DNA of 64,000 bases from Chryseobacterium soli (GCF_000737705.1 NZ_JPRH01000008.1:62001-126000); one strand, 5' to 3'; numbered from the stretch's first letter, positions 27,554 through 35,434 are shown. A program made the numbers and translations. Notes: generated by a model from the letters alone, not told the origin.

Positions 27554-27681
27554 GAATAATCGGATTATAGAAAGGGTTGCAAAAATCGGGATTTTTTTTG
27601 GATTTTGCTAATTTAATTGGGGAGTTGATCTCTAATAAGTTGTAGGTACCAGCATCCCAAACCTCCCAACAATATTAATGA

Positions 27682-28113
27682 TTATGAGCTGACAAACATT
27701 ACTTTTTCTGCACCGTTTATTATATTCAGATCCAGCCTTTCAATAAGAAAATTTACATCCTCAGCAAACTTCTCATTCAGATAACCCTCTTCAATATTAT
27801 GTCCATACGCTATCTTTTTATAGAAGTCAGGTTGTTTTTTCAATGCATTCTTCAATTGTACCAGATTAGATTTTAAAACCTCCAGATCAATATATTCTTC
27901 ATAAAAATTCCAGAAATCCAATATTTTCAGGTCAACATGTAAGACTCTTTCTATTTGACACAATAATCTGTCATCATCTTCCGGACTCTCACCGGTCATA
28001 ACCAGATTTAAACCGTCTCTTCCGTCAAAATGGTATTGATCTCCCAATTCCAGATATTGCCATAAAGGCTCCTCTTTATCAAATACAAAACTTATTTCAA
28101 GTCCTAATCCCAT
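27682..28113 (-). CDS. Hypothetical acidic protein, no recognised family
   Basis: 143 residues beginning MGLGLEISFVFDKEEPLWQY; acidic, soluble, predicted mixed alpha/beta at the N-terminus (GDQYHFDGRDGLNLVM) and mostly helical after residue 60 (VLKSNLVQLKNALKKQ, EKFAEDVNFLIERLDLN). No signal peptide, no cysteine motif beyond one Cys. Size and acidity are similar to immunity-type or small regulatory proteins, but there is no toxin gene beside it, so I assign no function. Confidence 0.6.
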   Translation of the reverse strand: MGLGLEISFVFDKEEPLWQYLELGDQYHFDGRDGLNLVMTGESPEDDDRLLCQIERVLHVDLKILDFWNFYEEYIDLEVLKSNLVQLKNALKKQPDFYKKIAYGHNIEEGYLNEKFAEDVNFLIERLDLNIINGAEKVMFVSS

Positions 28114-28198
28114 ATCATTTTCTTGAAAAGTAAATATAACACAAATCCCCCTTTATAAAAAGAGGGCTCGATCAACAATAGTAACGAAATTAAGTTCA

Positions 28199-28942
28199 TT
28201 ATTTCTTTTTTACTTCTGCAATGGCTTCTGAAATCCCGCCGCCTGCAGTCTCAAAGAAAGATGGGCCTGCCAGCAGATATACTTTTTCTAATTTCTTTGT
28301 ATTGGAAAGGTTATGTTCTCTTAGGTAAATTTCGAAACGGCTGGCCAATACAATTCCTTTTACTACATTTCCGGCTACCAAAGCGGTGGGAGAATCAATT
28401 CCGGCGTCTTTCAGATCGCTGGCAAAGGCAAAATTGGTTACACCCAGTCTCATCGCTTCACGAGCGGCCACTTCACCTACAGAAGCCATGAGTTCAGGAG
28501 TGAATGCATTGCGGTCGCCCAATCCGATTAACAATAGTTTTTTTGCTGACATGGAGCCCGCAGGTGGCGTAATCAAAATGGTTTCTAATGAATGTCCCTT
28601 AAATTGTCCTGACTGTCTGATTTTGGTGAGTTCACCTTTCAAAGCTTCATCCAAATGGACCAATCCGTTCAGATTGGCGGGTAAAGCCTGAGGGCTGTGG
28701 ATGTCGTTTTCAGTATATTCAAAAACACAGGCTACCTGAAGCTGGGCATCTGCGGAAGAAGGTCCCTGTACCAGCCCGATCATTGAAATTCCGTTTACCG
28801 AGCCCCAGTTTTTGGATGTTCCGATAGCAGTGAGTACCAGAGAAGCTTTTGTAGTGGTTGTTTGGGCAAAAGTAAAGCTTGAAAATACTAATCCTGCGAT
28901 AAGCAATGATTTGTTTACTGTATTTTTTAGGGTATTTTTCAT
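28199..28942 (-). CDS. Exported stand-alone N-terminal domain of an M17 (leucyl) aminopeptidase
   Basis: 247 residues: a signal peptide (cleavage near SFTFAQ, residue 27) followed by the macro-like N-terminal domain of M17 peptidases (LLLIGLGDRNAFTPELMASV, GEVAAREAMRLGVTNFAF, VAGNVVKGIVLASRFEIYLR). The catalytic C-terminal domain with its zinc ligands is absent and the next open frame is not related, so the protein cannot be a classical aminopeptidase. It may bind a small molecule or another protein in the periplasm. The reading frame is intact and ends normally (AEVKKK). Confidence 0.75.
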   Translation of the reverse strand: MKNTLKNTVNKSLLIAGLVFSSFTFAQTTTTKASLVLTAIGTSKNWGSVNGISMIGLVQGPSSADAQLQVACVFEYTENDIHSPQALPANLNGLVHLDEALKGELTKIRQSGQFKGHSLETILITPPAGSMSAKKLLLIGLGDRNAFTPELMASVGEVAAREAMRLGVTNFAFASDLKDAGIDSPTALVAGNVVKGIVLASRFEIYLREHNLSNTKKLEKVYLLAGPSFFETAGGGISEAIAEVKKK

Positions 28943-28974
28943 GGTATTTTGTTTAGATTTTTTGTTTTTTTAAT

Positions 28975-29060
28975 GAAAAGACGCAAAGGTTTTATCTGCT
29001 TTGTATTTTTAAGGCGCCAGGCGTTTCACTTCAGCAAGAAATTAAAGACGGTAAATTTTC
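28975..29060. repeat. Dispersed intergenic repeat, GACGCAAAG family (copy 1)
   Basis: AAGACGCAAAGGTTTTATCTGC at the left end matches sequences at 39604-39630 and 56441-56505 in this window. Non-coding, between the pirin and M17-domain genes. Confidence 0.5.
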
Positions 29061-29082
29061 TATCCTGAAATTCTCCAATTGA

Positions 29083-29958
29083 TTACATCGTCATCGGAAC
29101 TTCCATCAATAGAATTTCAGTTCCATCCGTTGTTGATTTTATATTCAAATCGGCAATATCCCAGACTCCAAAACCGTCTCTTTCTTCGACTTTCTGCCCC
29201 TCAATCTCCGCATTTCCTTTGATGATAAAGGCATAGATTCCGTTTCCTTTTTTCTTTACCTGATACTGTGTTTGAAAACCCTTTTCAAAAGTTCCTAAGT
29301 GAAACCAGGCATCCTGATGAATACAAACTCCTTCATCATCTGCATTGGGAGATACAATCTGCTGAAATATATTCTGTCTTTGGGCTTTATCCAACGTAAT
29401 CTGGTCATATCTTGGGGGCACATTTCTTTTTTTAGGATAGACCCATATCTGAAGGAATTTTACAACACTATCACTGTTTTTATTATATTCACTGTGCATA
29501 ATTCCCGTTCCGGCACTCATCACCTGGATATCCCCACTTTTAATCACTGCGGCATTTCCCATGCTGTCTTTATGCTCCAGGTCGCCTTCTAAAGGAATAC
29601 TGATGATTTCCATATTATCGTGCGGATGGGTTCCAAATCCTCTTCCTCCTTCTACCTGATCATCATTTAAAACTCTCAATACTCCGAAGTGCATTCTTTC
29701 GGGATTGTGGTAGTTGGCAAAGCTAAACGTATGATTGCTCACCAGCCATCCGTGGTCGGCTTTTCCTCTTGAATCCGCTTTGTGAATCACGGAATTATCT
29801 TTAATTTTAGAATCAGGATTGGGTAAATGATTATATCCGATCGGTTCTAACGGCTCGATTTCATCAATTTCATTTTTCATGGTATTTCCCAGTGAAGCTG
29901 ATGCTACAAACATTCCTGTTCCTAATAATCCTTTCTTTAAAAAATCTTTTCTGTCCAT
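29083..29958 (-). CDS. Pirin-family cupin protein with an export-type N-terminus
   Basis: 291 residues from the ATG at 29956-29958. It begins MDRKDFLKKGLLGTGMFVAS, a Tat-like leader with Arg-Lys in place of the twin Arg, followed by a double cupin. Metal-site motifs of pirins are visible: GFGTHPHDNMEIISI, MSAGTGIMHSEY and the second cupin HLGTFEKG. Bacterial pirins such as YhaK/YhhW act on quercetin-like phenols or sense redox state, normally in the cytoplasm; export would be unusual. An ATG at 29991 lies inside the -7 box (29989-29996), which excludes the longer form. It shares an operator with the MhqO-like gene at 34436. Confidence 0.88.
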   Translation of the reverse strand: MDRKDFLKKGLLGTGMFVASASLGNTMKNEIDEIEPLEPIGYNHLPNPDSKIKDNSVIHKADSRGKADHGWLVSNHTFSFANYHNPERMHFGVLRVLNDDQVEGGRGFGTHPHDNMEIISIPLEGDLEHKDSMGNAAVIKSGDIQVMSAGTGIMHSEYNKNSDSVVKFLQIWVYPKKRNVPPRYDQITLDKAQRQNIFQQIVSPNADDEGVCIHQDAWFHLGTFEKGFQTQYQVKKKGNGIYAFIIKGNAEIEGQKVEERDGFGVWDIADLNIKSTTDGTEILLMEVPMTM

Positions 29959-29988
29959 ATCGTTAGTGATTATTTGATTTTGATAATA

Positions 29989-30037
29989 CAAATGTAGGGC
30001 GATGAAAAATCCTGTACATTTAACTAGTTTAATAAAT
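29989..30037 (-). promoter_or_regulatory. Pirin promoter with operator shared with the 35.4-kb dioxygenase
   Basis: The minus strand has TACATTTG (29989-29996), an exact -7 box. Twelve bases upstream of it lies a 29-base element (30009-30037) centred on the palindrome AACTAGTT, identical at 28 of 29 positions to 35406-35434. The distance to the -7 box is the same at both loci. The palindrome extends to 16 bases (ATT-x-AACTAGTT-x-AAT) and would cover the -33 region, as expected for a repressor or class II activator. Confidence 0.75.
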
Positions 30038-30223
30038 TGCTTGAATGTGAAAAAATTTCATCTCGCTGATCTTGTAAATTTTGAAACATCTTTTAGTGGT
30101 TACAAGTTTTGATTAATAATTGTACTCTCGCGGATTTTGCGGATTGAGCAGATTTTTTCTTTGGTGGAAAGAATGGTGAAGATAATTGAAACTGATTTAA
30201 AGTATTGTTGAGGGTATTTTGTA

Positions 30224-31027
30224 TCAAATAATATGACCATCAGACGCCTGTTTCTCGCACTTTGTTTTCCGGGCGAATGCGGCGGGTGTCATTCCGGTAT
30301 AGCGTTTGAATTCCCGGCTTAGGTGGGATTGGTCCGTATACCCCAGTTCATGGGCTAAACCGGCAAGATTGGAATCCGGGTACAGCCATAAATGATTTCG
30401 GACCTGTTCAAAACGCATCAAAGCAGATACATCTTTCACGGTGTAGCCTGAAGATTGCTTAAATTTCCTTTCCAGTGTACGAATCGTCGCGTGAGCTGAT
30501 GCGGCAACCTCACTTACCGGCAACGTTCCGTTAGCGGCTCTCATGGCAGCTCCTGCTTTGAACAGCATGGTGTTAACGCCTACCTGAGACCGTAAACTGA
30601 TAAAGTATGCTGTGACCAAAGCAATGGCTTCTTGTATTTGCCCGGCCTGGATCAAGTGGGGCAATTGGAATTGCAGATCGGTAACCGGATGCTCCAATAA
30701 GTGCAGCCCGTCTTTACCGGATGGCAGCCCAAGCAAATCAAAAACCGTCCATGGAAAGCATCTGATGCCAATAATTTCTAAGGTATCTTTAGTATTGAAA
30801 ACTGCTGGTTGATTGAGGAGCCCCATAATAAATGGTGACGGCAGCGGGCGGAGGGTTCCATCATAAGATATGCTTAACGTACTCCCAAAATGAAAAATAA
30901 TTTCAGCATAGCCATCGGGTACTACTTCAAAATCAGACTGTACTTCTCCAAAGTGCTTTCTGTTATACCAAAAGCACTTTACGGTATCCTGAAGTTCAAC
31001 AGGCGCATCAAATTCCTTATGTTCCAT
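30224..31027 (-). CDS. AraC-family transcriptional regulator with N-terminal DUF6597-like domain
   Basis: 267 residues. The C-terminal AraC domain shows two helix-turn-helix units: VSEVAASAHATIRTLERKF and LAGLAHELGYTDQSHLSREF followed by YTGMTPAAFARK. The N-terminal ~150 residues (VELQDTVKCFWYNRK, FEVVPDGYAEIIFHFGS) are of the type found in many Bacteroidota AraC regulators with unknown ligand. Sampled lines of the gene are near 47-52% GC, well above neighbours, suggesting recent acquisition. It lies between the pirin and the Crp-family gene. Confidence 0.85.
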   Translation of the reverse strand: MEHKEFDAPVELQDTVKCFWYNRKHFGEVQSDFEVVPDGYAEIIFHFGSTLSISYDGTLRPLPSPFIMGLLNQPAVFNTKDTLEIIGIRCFPWTVFDLLGLPSGKDGLHLLEHPVTDLQFQLPHLIQAGQIQEAIALVTAYFISLRSQVGVNTMLFKAGAAMRAANGTLPVSEVAASAHATIRTLERKFKQSSGYTVKDVSALMRFEQVRNHLWLYPDSNLAGLAHELGYTDQSHLSREFKRYTGMTPAAFARKTKCEKQASDGHII

Positions 31028-31209
31028 TTTGAAGATTTGAAATTTTCAGAATTAAATTATAACCAGCCTAATTGCCTACTGATTTCGCTGAAAATCAACA
31101 GCAATTTATACATTATATGATCAATATCAAAACAGAAAAAACCAATCACTATTTAATGATGAGTTCGAAGCCTTTTCATAGAAATTTTGTAAAATAGTAA
31201 TGGTAGCAC

Positions 31210-31788
31210 TTATTTACTGGCCAGCCGTTTCCTGATAGTGCTTACAAACTCTTTTGAAACTCCTAAATAAGAGGCAATATAATACTGCGCTACTCTTTGA
31301 GGAATCGTAGGATATACTTTGATGAATTCTAAATACCGGTCTGATGCACTTTTTGAAATGGTATTGACCAACCGGTTCTGAAGGGTAACCAGATTTCTCT
31401 GTACCAGCATCCTGAAAACGCGTTCAAATTTCGGAATTTCCTGAAGGAGTTTTTCTTTTGTCTGCGGATTCAGCATGAATATCTCAGAATCTTCAATGGT
31501 TTCAATATATAAATGAGAAGCTTTCTGATCCTGAAACGATGCAATATCACTGATCCACCAGTCTTCAATTGCAAATAATATAGTCACTTCAAAACCATTA
31601 TCATCAAGGTAATACACTCTTACACAACCTTTGTGGATATATCCTTCAAACTGGCAGATCTCTCCTTCCCTCAATAAAACCGTTTTCTTGGGAAAAGTCT
31701 GGCAGGACAGCAGATCGGTGAAAAATTTTTCTTCTTCACTGCTGAGGTCAATAAAACGGGTGACATTCTTGATGATATTTTCAAACAT
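31210..31788 (-). CDS. Crp/Fnr-family transcriptional regulator
   Basis: 192 residues: cyclic-nucleotide-binding-type beta-roll at the N-terminus (VLLREGEICQFEGYIHKGCV, GFEVTILFAIEDWWISD) and a C-terminal helix-turn-helix (QYYIASYLGVSKEFVSTIRK). No iron-sulfur cysteine cluster is visible. This subgroup is common in Bacteroidota and usually controls stress or small exporter genes. It is the last gene of a minus-strand run with the dioxygenases and MhqD-like hydrolase (gap of 9 bases to the preceding coding frame), so it is a candidate regulator of that cluster. Confidence 0.85.
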   Translation of the reverse strand: MFENIIKNVTRFIDLSSEEEKFFTDLLSCQTFPKKTVLLREGEICQFEGYIHKGCVRVYYLDDNGFEVTILFAIEDWWISDIASFQDQKASHLYIETIEDSEIFMLNPQTKEKLLQEIPKFERVFRMLVQRNLVTLQNRLVNTISKSASDRYLEFIKVYPTIPQRVAQYYIASYLGVSKEFVSTIRKRLASK

Positions 31789-31797
31789 AGGACAAAT

Positions 31798-32109
31798 TTA
31801 TGGCTGCAAATTAGGAAAAAGACTGTAAACTTCGTTCTTCAACAGTCCACTTCCACCACCATAATGGTCGATTACTTTAATTTCCTTGCCTGAATTTTCG
31901 CAAAATACTTTAATCTCCTTTTCAAATTCTTCTTCCAAACCGGAACTCAAGAGGACAATATCTACCTGATTTTCTTCAATATACTGATAACATAAGGCTT
32001 CATCATTTTGAATTTCCGCCTGCCAGCCTTCATTATTCTCTATAATCCGTTGTAAGGTTTCCAGAATTTCCTGATTTTTCCCGATGACCAGGAATTGTAG
32101 TTTTTTCAT
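31798..32109 (-). CDS. Receiver-like small protein lacking the phosphoacceptor Asp
   Basis: 103 residues from the ATG at 32107-32109 (MKKLQFLVIGKNQEILETLQ). The pattern resembles a response-regulator receiver fold: first strand LQFLVIG, helix EILETLQRIIEN, and a third strand VDIVLLSSGLEEE where the usual Asp is replaced by Ser-Ser. The C-terminal half has IKVIDHYGGGSGLLKNEVYS. No output domain. An earlier in-frame ATG at 32154 lies in the intergenic repeat and is unlikely to be used. It sits 9 bases before the Crp-family gene and may be its partner. Identification is tentative. Confidence 0.6.
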   Translation of the reverse strand: MKKLQFLVIGKNQEILETLQRIIENNEGWQAEIQNDEALCYQYIEENQVDIVLLSSGLEEEFEKEIKVFCENSGKEIKVIDHYGGGSGLLKNEVYSLFPNLQP

Positions 32110-32112
32110 TGG

Positions 32113-32232
32113 GTTGATGGTTTTTTGGTTGATAGTGTTTAGTGAATTTTTCACTTTTCCAAAGCAGCTAAAGTACTTAGATATCAGACACTAAACTCTC
32201 AAATCATATATCTGATGTCTGGTATCTGATAT
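32113..32232. repeat. Intergenic repeat of the GTTTAGTG/TCTGATGTCTG family (copy 1)
   Basis: Contains GGTTGATAGTGTTTAGTG and ATCTGATGTCTGGTATCTGA, both of which recur in the gaps at 33.8 and 34.3 kb. Part of it (AGATATCAGA with TCTGATATCT) forms a hairpin. Not coding. Confidence 0.65.
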
Positions 32233-32240
32233 CTTTACTC

Positions 32241-32864
32241 TTAATTTACAAAAACGATTGAGTTCGCCAGCTCGATTTCTTCCTGATTGATAGAATGTCC
32301 AAAGTTGGCGTATACTTTTTCAGTCACTTCCGCATTCATTTCCCGCAAAATATTAGCTGTTGCATATACTCTTTCAACGGGAACATGAAAATCGGGATCG
32401 CTGGTTCCTATAAAAATGGGGGTCTGTGCAAAATCACCTTTATAATTCCCGCGGTTAATTTTATCGCCGATCAAGCCTCCGATAATTACGGCAGCACCTC
32501 CATACCGCTGTGCATTTCTTGCTAAAAATTCCAGGGTAAGACACGCTCCCTGAGAAAACCCGAAAAAGTATATATTTTCTGCTTTTATCCCTGCATCCAA
32601 CACAGTTTTTACAGTTTCCTGAATGTTTTCTATAGCGGAAGACAGCCAGGGTTCATTTTGCTCTGTCGGTACAATGAACGAATAGGGATACCAGGTTCCG
32701 TTCGTAGCCTGAGGAGCCAACAATGCATAATCATCTACGTTCAAATGCCGGGATAAACTTAAAATATCCTGCGCACTTCCCCCTCGCCCGTGAATCATAA
32801 TCAATGCTTTCTGCGCCTGATTTAATGGTTTTCCTGAGGTTTTTATATCTAAAATATGATTCAT
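32241..32864 (-). CDS. Alpha/beta-hydrolase, MhqD-like carboxylesterase
   Basis: 207 residues of the phospholipase/carboxylesterase type. Catalytic triad: Ser104 in GFSQGACLTLEFLARN, Asp in GTSDPDFHVPVERV and His in NFGHSINQEE; the oxyanion segment is IHGRGGSAQD. In Bacillus subtilis a protein of this kind (MhqD) is induced together with ring-cleaving dioxygenases by 2-methylhydroquinone. Here the start codon lies 2 bases after the stop codon of an MhqO-like gene, so the two are translationally coupled. It probably hydrolyses the product of ring cleavage. Confidence 0.85.
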   Translation of the reverse strand: MNHILDIKTSGKPLNQAQKALIMIHGRGGSAQDILSLSRHLNVDDYALLAPQATNGTWYPYSFIVPTEQNEPWLSSAIENIQETVKTVLDAGIKAENIYFFGFSQGACLTLEFLARNAQRYGGAAVIIGGLIGDKINRGNYKGDFAQTPIFIGTSDPDFHVPVERVYATANILREMNAEVTEKVYANFGHSINQEEIELANSIVFVN

Positions 32865-32866
32865 TT

Positions 32867-33820
32867 TTATGTATATTTTTCTGTTGGATAATTAATGACC
32901 GGAAGAACATCAATCAAATGTGCTCTTTTTTCTTCAAACTGATCTGGAAGCATCAGGTCTTCACCTAAGAATGCCAGCTCTTCATCAACATCGAATCCGG
33001 GGCCCGAAGTGGCGATTTCAAATAAAACACCTCCGGGTTCTTTAAAATAAACCGATGTAAAATATTTACGGTCTTTCACTTCTGTATGCTGTAACCCGTA
33101 GGCATTAAGTTTTTCAATCATTTCCAGCTGTGACTGGGCATCAGGCGTTGCAAAGGCAACATGATGAACGGTTCCTCTACCGGCAAGACCTTTCAACGTT
33201 CCCGGGGCAGCCAATAGATCTACATATTTCCCGGGAAGATCTTCTGTTCCTAATCTTATCCGGTTTGAAGTCTCTTTAATCAGCTTATGATCCATCTGTG
33301 TCGTCAAAAGCGCCGCCGTTCTTTCATAAGATTCCAGCCAGATCTCTACGTGATGAATCCCTTTAATGGCATATTCTCCTGGAATATTTCCATTGTTATA
33401 CCCTTTTCTGGAATCTTTATCATTAAAAACCAGTTCCAAACCAAGCCCGTCAAAATCTTCAAGGTAAATGAATACTTCCCCCGAAAACCTTTCCTGAGGC
33501 TGTTTATAAGGAATATTAAACCTGTCGAGACGCTCCAGCCAGTAATCCAATCCACTTAAAGCAGTTGAAAAAGCGGTAGTATTCAGCATTCCTTTGCCAT
33601 GTCTTCCGTTAACCAGACCTTTCCCGTACGGAAATGTGGTCATAATGGTTCCCGGAGTTCCGAATTCATCTCCAAAATAGAAATGATACACATCCGAATA
33701 CTCAAAATTGACCGTTTTTTTAACGAGACGAAGTCCCAAAATACCGGTATAAAAATCTATATTGTCCTGTGAATCGCCCGTAACAGCGGTAACGTGGTGA
33801 AGTCCTGTAATAAGTGGCAT
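32867..33820 (-). CDS. Ring-cleaving dioxygenase of the VOC superfamily, MhqO-like
   Basis: 317 residues with two VOC (glyoxalase/extradiol) modules. Likely iron ligands: His in GLHHVTAVTGD, His in TVHHVAFATPDAQ and Glu in GVLFEIATSGPG. YFGDEFGTPGTIM is a hallmark of the MhqO/MhqA group. The enzyme should open hydroquinone- or catechol-type rings as a defence against quinones. It is coupled to the MhqD-like gene downstream and belongs to a minus-strand series containing a second dioxygenase at 34436. Confidence 0.9.
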   Translation of the reverse strand: MPLITGLHHVTAVTGDSQDNIDFYTGILGLRLVKKTVNFEYSDVYHFYFGDEFGTPGTIMTTFPYGKGLVNGRHGKGMLNTTAFSTALSGLDYWLERLDRFNIPYKQPQERFSGEVFIYLEDFDGLGLELVFNDKDSRKGYNNGNIPGEYAIKGIHHVEIWLESYERTAALLTTQMDHKLIKETSNRIRLGTEDLPGKYVDLLAAPGTLKGLAGRGTVHHVAFATPDAQSQLEMIEKLNAYGLQHTEVKDRKYFTSVYFKEPGGVLFEIATSGPGFDVDEELAFLGEDLMLPDQFEEKRAHLIDVLPVINYPTEKYT

Positions 33821-33825
33821 AATTG

Positions 33826-33944
33826 GTTGTTGGTTAATGGTTGACAGTGTTTAGTGTTTAGTGTTTAGTGTTTGGTTTTTAGATCTTGGCTCTAGTCTTT
33901 TATCAAGTGATTGTCTGATGTCTGAAATCTAGCATCTTTGTTCT
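33826..33944. repeat. Intergenic repeat of the GTTTAGTG/TCTGATGTCTG family (copy 2)
   Basis: Starts with GTTGGTTAATGGTTGACAGT, then four near-tandem GTGTTTA units, TTTTTAGATCTT, and GTCTGATGTCTGAAATCTAG. The same order of elements recurs at 34240-34400. Not coding. Confidence 0.7.
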
Positions 33945-34238
33945 TTAATCTTCCTTAAACCAAACATCATTATATTCTTCCGGATGACGCTTGAATTGTG
34001 CATGAACATATGGACAAAGCGGTACAATTTTCAAGTCATTTTCCCTGGCGTGGGAAACCAGTCTTTCCAGTAATATTTTCGCAAAACCTTTCCCTTCATA
34101 TTCGGGATTAACTTCGGTGTGATAAACGGTCAGTTTTTTTCCGATGATGGAAATATCCATTTTGCCTGCTTTGATATCGTCTGAGAAAAGCTGGATTTCT
34201 CCTTTTCTGCCTTCCATTATGATTTCTGTTCTTTCCAT
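33945..34238 (-). CDS. Small GNAT-type N-acetyltransferase (YjdJ-like)
   Basis: 97 residues, a minimal GNAT domain: MDISIIGKKLTVYHTEVNPE, the acetyl-CoA loop YEGKGFAKILLERLVSHARE (in place of Q/RxxGxG/A), and LKIVPLCPYVHAQFKRHPEE at the C-terminus. This short family acts on unknown small molecules or proteins. It lies between two ring-cleaving dioxygenase genes, so it may be part of the same stress response. Confidence 0.82.
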   Translation of the reverse strand: MERTEIIMEGRKGEIQLFSDDIKAGKMDISIIGKKLTVYHTEVNPEYEGKGFAKILLERLVSHARENDLKIVPLCPYVHAQFKRHPEEYNDVWFKED

Positions 34239-34239
34239 T

Positions 34240-34400
34240 TTTTTATTAGTTGTTGGTTAGTTGATAGTTATTGGTGTTTAGTTTTTAGATCTTAACTCTT
34301 TGTTCTTTATTCTTGACTCTCTAGTCCTTATTAAGATTAATAGTCTGATGTCTGGTGTCTGAAATCCAGCATCTTGAATCTCGGTTCCTGAATCTAAAAA
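34240..34400. repeat. Intergenic repeat of the GTTTAGTG/TCTGATGTCTG family (copy 3)
   Basis: GTTGGTTAGTTGATAGTTAT, GTGTTTAGTTTTTAGATCTT, then AGTCTGATGTCTGGTGTCTG and AAATCCAGCATCTTGAATC follow the element order of copy 2. Same orientation as copies 1 and 2. Confidence 0.7.
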
Positions 34401-34435
34401 CGAAGATAAAACCTTTGCTACACCTGAATAATATC

Positions 34436-35368
34436 CTATGATAACTTCGGTAAAACCTCTTCTATTTTCGCTCTCAATCCTTCGTGCTGTTTAGGTAATC
34501 TTAAATGGGTTCCTAATTCCTCTAGCGGTTCATCTACCGTAAATCCAGGATTATCAGTGGCAATTTCGAACAAAACACCTCCCGGCTCTCTGAAATACAG
34601 TGAATAGAAATAATCCCGGTCTATTTTTGGCGTAATGCTCAATCCGGCAGCCATTACTTTTTCACGGTATTCCATTAAAATCTGATCATTTTCTACACGA
34701 AAAGCAATATGGTGATTCGTTCCAGCTGCATTTCTTCCAACAGGAATCGCATTATTTTCAATAATATCTATGAAGTTGGCAGTATCGATCGTATCGGTAG
34801 CAAAACGATATCTTTCTCCTTCTTGCTTCTGCAGATCATATCCTAAAATATCAGTCAGGACTTTGATCGTAGGATCAGCTTTTTTCAAGGTAAGCGTTAC
34901 ATTGTGAAATCCTTTTAGAGCATTTTCGCTTTTAATATCTTCTGTAGTCCATACTTTACGGTGATCTTCAGTCGTAGGTTCAATAAACTGCAATTGTAAT
35001 CCGTCAGGATCTTTAAAAGAGATCATTTTTTCACCAAAAACTTCGCCTTCTTCTGCAGAAACGTTATGTTTTTGTAAATGATTTTTCCAAAATCCTAAGC
35101 TTCCTTTCGGAACTGAATAACCGATATGAGTAGCCAATCCACTTCCATTGGTTCCCTTCCCAATTCCTTCCCATGGAAAGAAAGTAAGGATCGTTCCCGG
35201 AGTTCCATATTCATTTCCAAAGTAGAAATGGTAGGTTCCCGGATCATCAAAATTGACCGTTTTTTTTACTAAGCGCAGGCCTAAAACCTGAGTATAAAAG
35301 TCAAAATTTCTTTTTGCATTATCAGCAATTGCCGTGATATGGTGCAGTCCTAATATTCTGTTTTGCAT
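34436..35368 (-). CDS. Ring-cleaving dioxygenase of the VOC superfamily, MhqO/MhqA-like (second copy)
   Basis: 310 residues, homologous to the protein at 32867 over the full length: GLHHITAIADNAKRN, YFGNEYGTPGTILTFFPWEG, TNHHIAFRVENDQ and GVLFEIATDNPGFTVDEPLE. Likely iron ligands His, His and Glu are all present. It is the promoter-proximal gene of the cluster and carries the AACTAGTT operator shared with the pirin gene. Two paralogues in one cluster suggest different quinone or catechol substrates. Confidence 0.9.
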   Translation of the reverse strand: MQNRILGLHHITAIADNAKRNFDFYTQVLGLRLVKKTVNFDDPGTYHFYFGNEYGTPGTILTFFPWEGIGKGTNGSGLATHIGYSVPKGSLGFWKNHLQKHNVSAEEGEVFGEKMISFKDPDGLQLQFIEPTTEDHRKVWTTEDIKSENALKGFHNVTLTLKKADPTIKVLTDILGYDLQKQEGERYRFATDTIDTANFIDIIENNAIPVGRNAAGTNHHIAFRVENDQILMEYREKVMAAGLSITPKIDRDYFYSLYFREPGGVLFEIATDNPGFTVDEPLEELGTHLRLPKQHEGLRAKIEEVLPKLS

Positions 35369-35385
35369 GTTGTTTTATTTTGATG

Positions 35386-35434
35386 CTAAATTACAACGGC
35401 TACAGATCCTGCACATTTAACTAGTTTAATAAAT
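35386..35434 (-). promoter_or_regulatory. Dioxygenase promoter with operator shared with the pirin gene
   Basis: A 29-base element at 35406-35434 centred on AACTAGTT differs at one base from 30009-30037. Twelve bases downstream (minus strand) TAATTTAG at 35386-35393 fits TAnnTTTG with one mismatch, at exactly the position of the pirin -7 box. The flanking sequences differ, which argues that the element is selected and not part of a recent duplication. Confidence 0.75.

Noticed and set aside
32110..32154. Upstream start for the receiver-like gene
   Set aside because: These 15 codons are derived from the intergenic repeat and the ATG at 32109 gives a normal first strand.
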